Shown here: piece by piece, positions 5,590 through 6,104 of the stretch
Layout: every line of letters starts with the position of its first letter
Numbering within the stretch: position 1 is the stretch's first letter
Assembly: GCA_002402005.2 (NCBI GenBank)
Contig: NVUS02000160.1
Location: 1-6,104, forward strand
Length of the DNA: 6,104 bases
Direction of reading: 5' to 3'
Source: OCS116 cluster bacterium
Lineage (GTDB): Bacteria > Pseudomonadota > Alphaproteobacteria > Rhizobiales > OSC116
Position numbers and translations under genes: made by a program
The notes under the pieces: generated by a model
The model's database searches: none
The model's input: only the letters and a program-made list of their open reading frames with translations
Told to the model about the DNA's origin: nothing

Positions 5590-6104
5590 ATGAAAAAATC
5601 TGACTTGATTTTAGTATTGAATGCTGGATCATCCAGCGTGAAGGCAGCGTTGTTTAAAGGTAGTGTTGAGCCTAGAGAATTGCTACATTTTGCCATATCT
5701 AATGTGAATGAACAGAGCGGTGCGGCGCGGTTGAAAATTGATGATGAGGCCGGCACGCGCATTGTGGATGAGACATTGGTGGCTGGTTTTAGCCATCAAG
5801 ATTGTGTGCGATTGATTTTGGCCAAAATTAGTGATTTAGGTTTTGAGCATATAGACGCGGTTGGCCACCGCATTGTACATGGTGGCACGGTGTTTGCTAA
5901 GCCTATTATACTGGATGCTGATAATCTTATTGCGCTTAAAGGACTGATAAAGCTTGCGCCGCAACACCAGCCGCATAACCTTGCGGCGATTGAATATTTG
6001 TTTGAAGCCATGCCCGACTTGCCACAGATTGGTTGCTTTGATACCGGCTTTCACCATAGCCTTAACCCATTATCACAACTGATGGCTTTGCCCAAAGAGA
6101 TTCG
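5590..6104 (+). CDS. ackA: Acetate kinase, N-terminal part (cut by window edge)
   Basis: Makes ATP and acetate from acetyl phosphate and ADP, or runs in reverse to activate acetate. Only 171 codons of a protein of about 400 are in the window; the frame is open to the edge. Motifs are VLNAGSSSVK (9-18, phosphate-binding Asn11), VGHRIVHGG (91-99, Arg94), LAPQHQPHNLAAI (122-134, His126) and CFDTGFHH (149-156, Asp151). These line up with Asn7, Arg91, His123 and Asp148 of the Methanosarcina enzyme; the later catalytic residues are outside. The ATG at 5590 follows the pta stop by eight bases, with AGG overlapping that stop codon as a weak ribosome site, which suggests coupling to pta. Confidence 0.95.
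   Translation, partial: MKKSDLILVLNAGSSSVKAALFKGSVEPRELLHFAISNVNEQSGAARLKIDDEAGTRIVDETLVAGFSHQDCVRLILAKISDLGFEHIDAVGHRIVHGGTVFAKPIILDADNLIALKGLIKLAPQHQPHNLAAIEYLFEAMPDLPQIGCFDTGFHHSLNPLSQLMALPKEI

Noticed and set aside
5472..6057. Three minus-strand open frames opposite ackA
   Set aside because: The plus strand encodes clear acetate kinase motifs throughout; these frames are shadows.

Overview
This 6.1 kb window looks like an alphaproteobacterial chromosome segment of fairly low G+C (roughly mid-40s percent by eye, not counted). Two things point to that class: the imuA-imuB-dnaE2 gene order, and a LexA-type direct repeat GTTC-N7-GTTC in front of imuA, which is the alphaproteobacterial SOS box form. 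I cannot name the genus or family from the sequence alone.

Layout. Positions 1-3372 (minus strand) hold an SOS mutagenesis cassette. Reading along the minus strand it runs: promoter and SOS box (3332-3372), imuA (3307-2720), imuB (2778-1295, interrupted by a frameshift at about 1720), and dnaE2 (1295 to the left edge, where it is cut off after about 431 codons). Positions 3419-4489 (minus strand) hold galM, an aldose 1-epimerase, just upstream of the cassette. A 138 bp divergent intergenic region (4490-4627) separates galM from a plus-strand pair: a compact phosphate acetyltransferase (4628-5581) and acetate kinase (from 5590, cut off at the right edge). There is no gene-free stretch over 300 bases and I see no RNA gene, CRISPR array or insertion sequence.

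How the genes work together. By family knowledge, ImuA, ImuB and DnaE2 form a DNA-damage-induced translesion 'mutasome': ImuB is a catalytically dead Y-family scaffold, ImuA a RecA-like accessory protein, and DnaE2 the error-prone C-family polymerase. The genes are packed with overlaps (59 nt for imuA/imuB, a TAATG junction for imuB/dnaE2), so they should be co-transcribed and translationally coupled. The plus-strand pair interconverts acetyl-CoA, acetyl phosphate and acetate with ATP. GalM interconverts sugar anomers. The metabolic genes have no evident functional tie to the SOS cassette.

The main oddity is imuB. A one-base frameshift at a run of six A splits an otherwise normal-looking protein of about 494 residues into a 359-residue polymerase-like part and a 132-residue C-terminal part. 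Both parts keep good family motifs, so this is a recent mutation, a sequencing error, or a recoding/reinitiation event. I found no evidence of a wholly new system; most of the window is recognisable.
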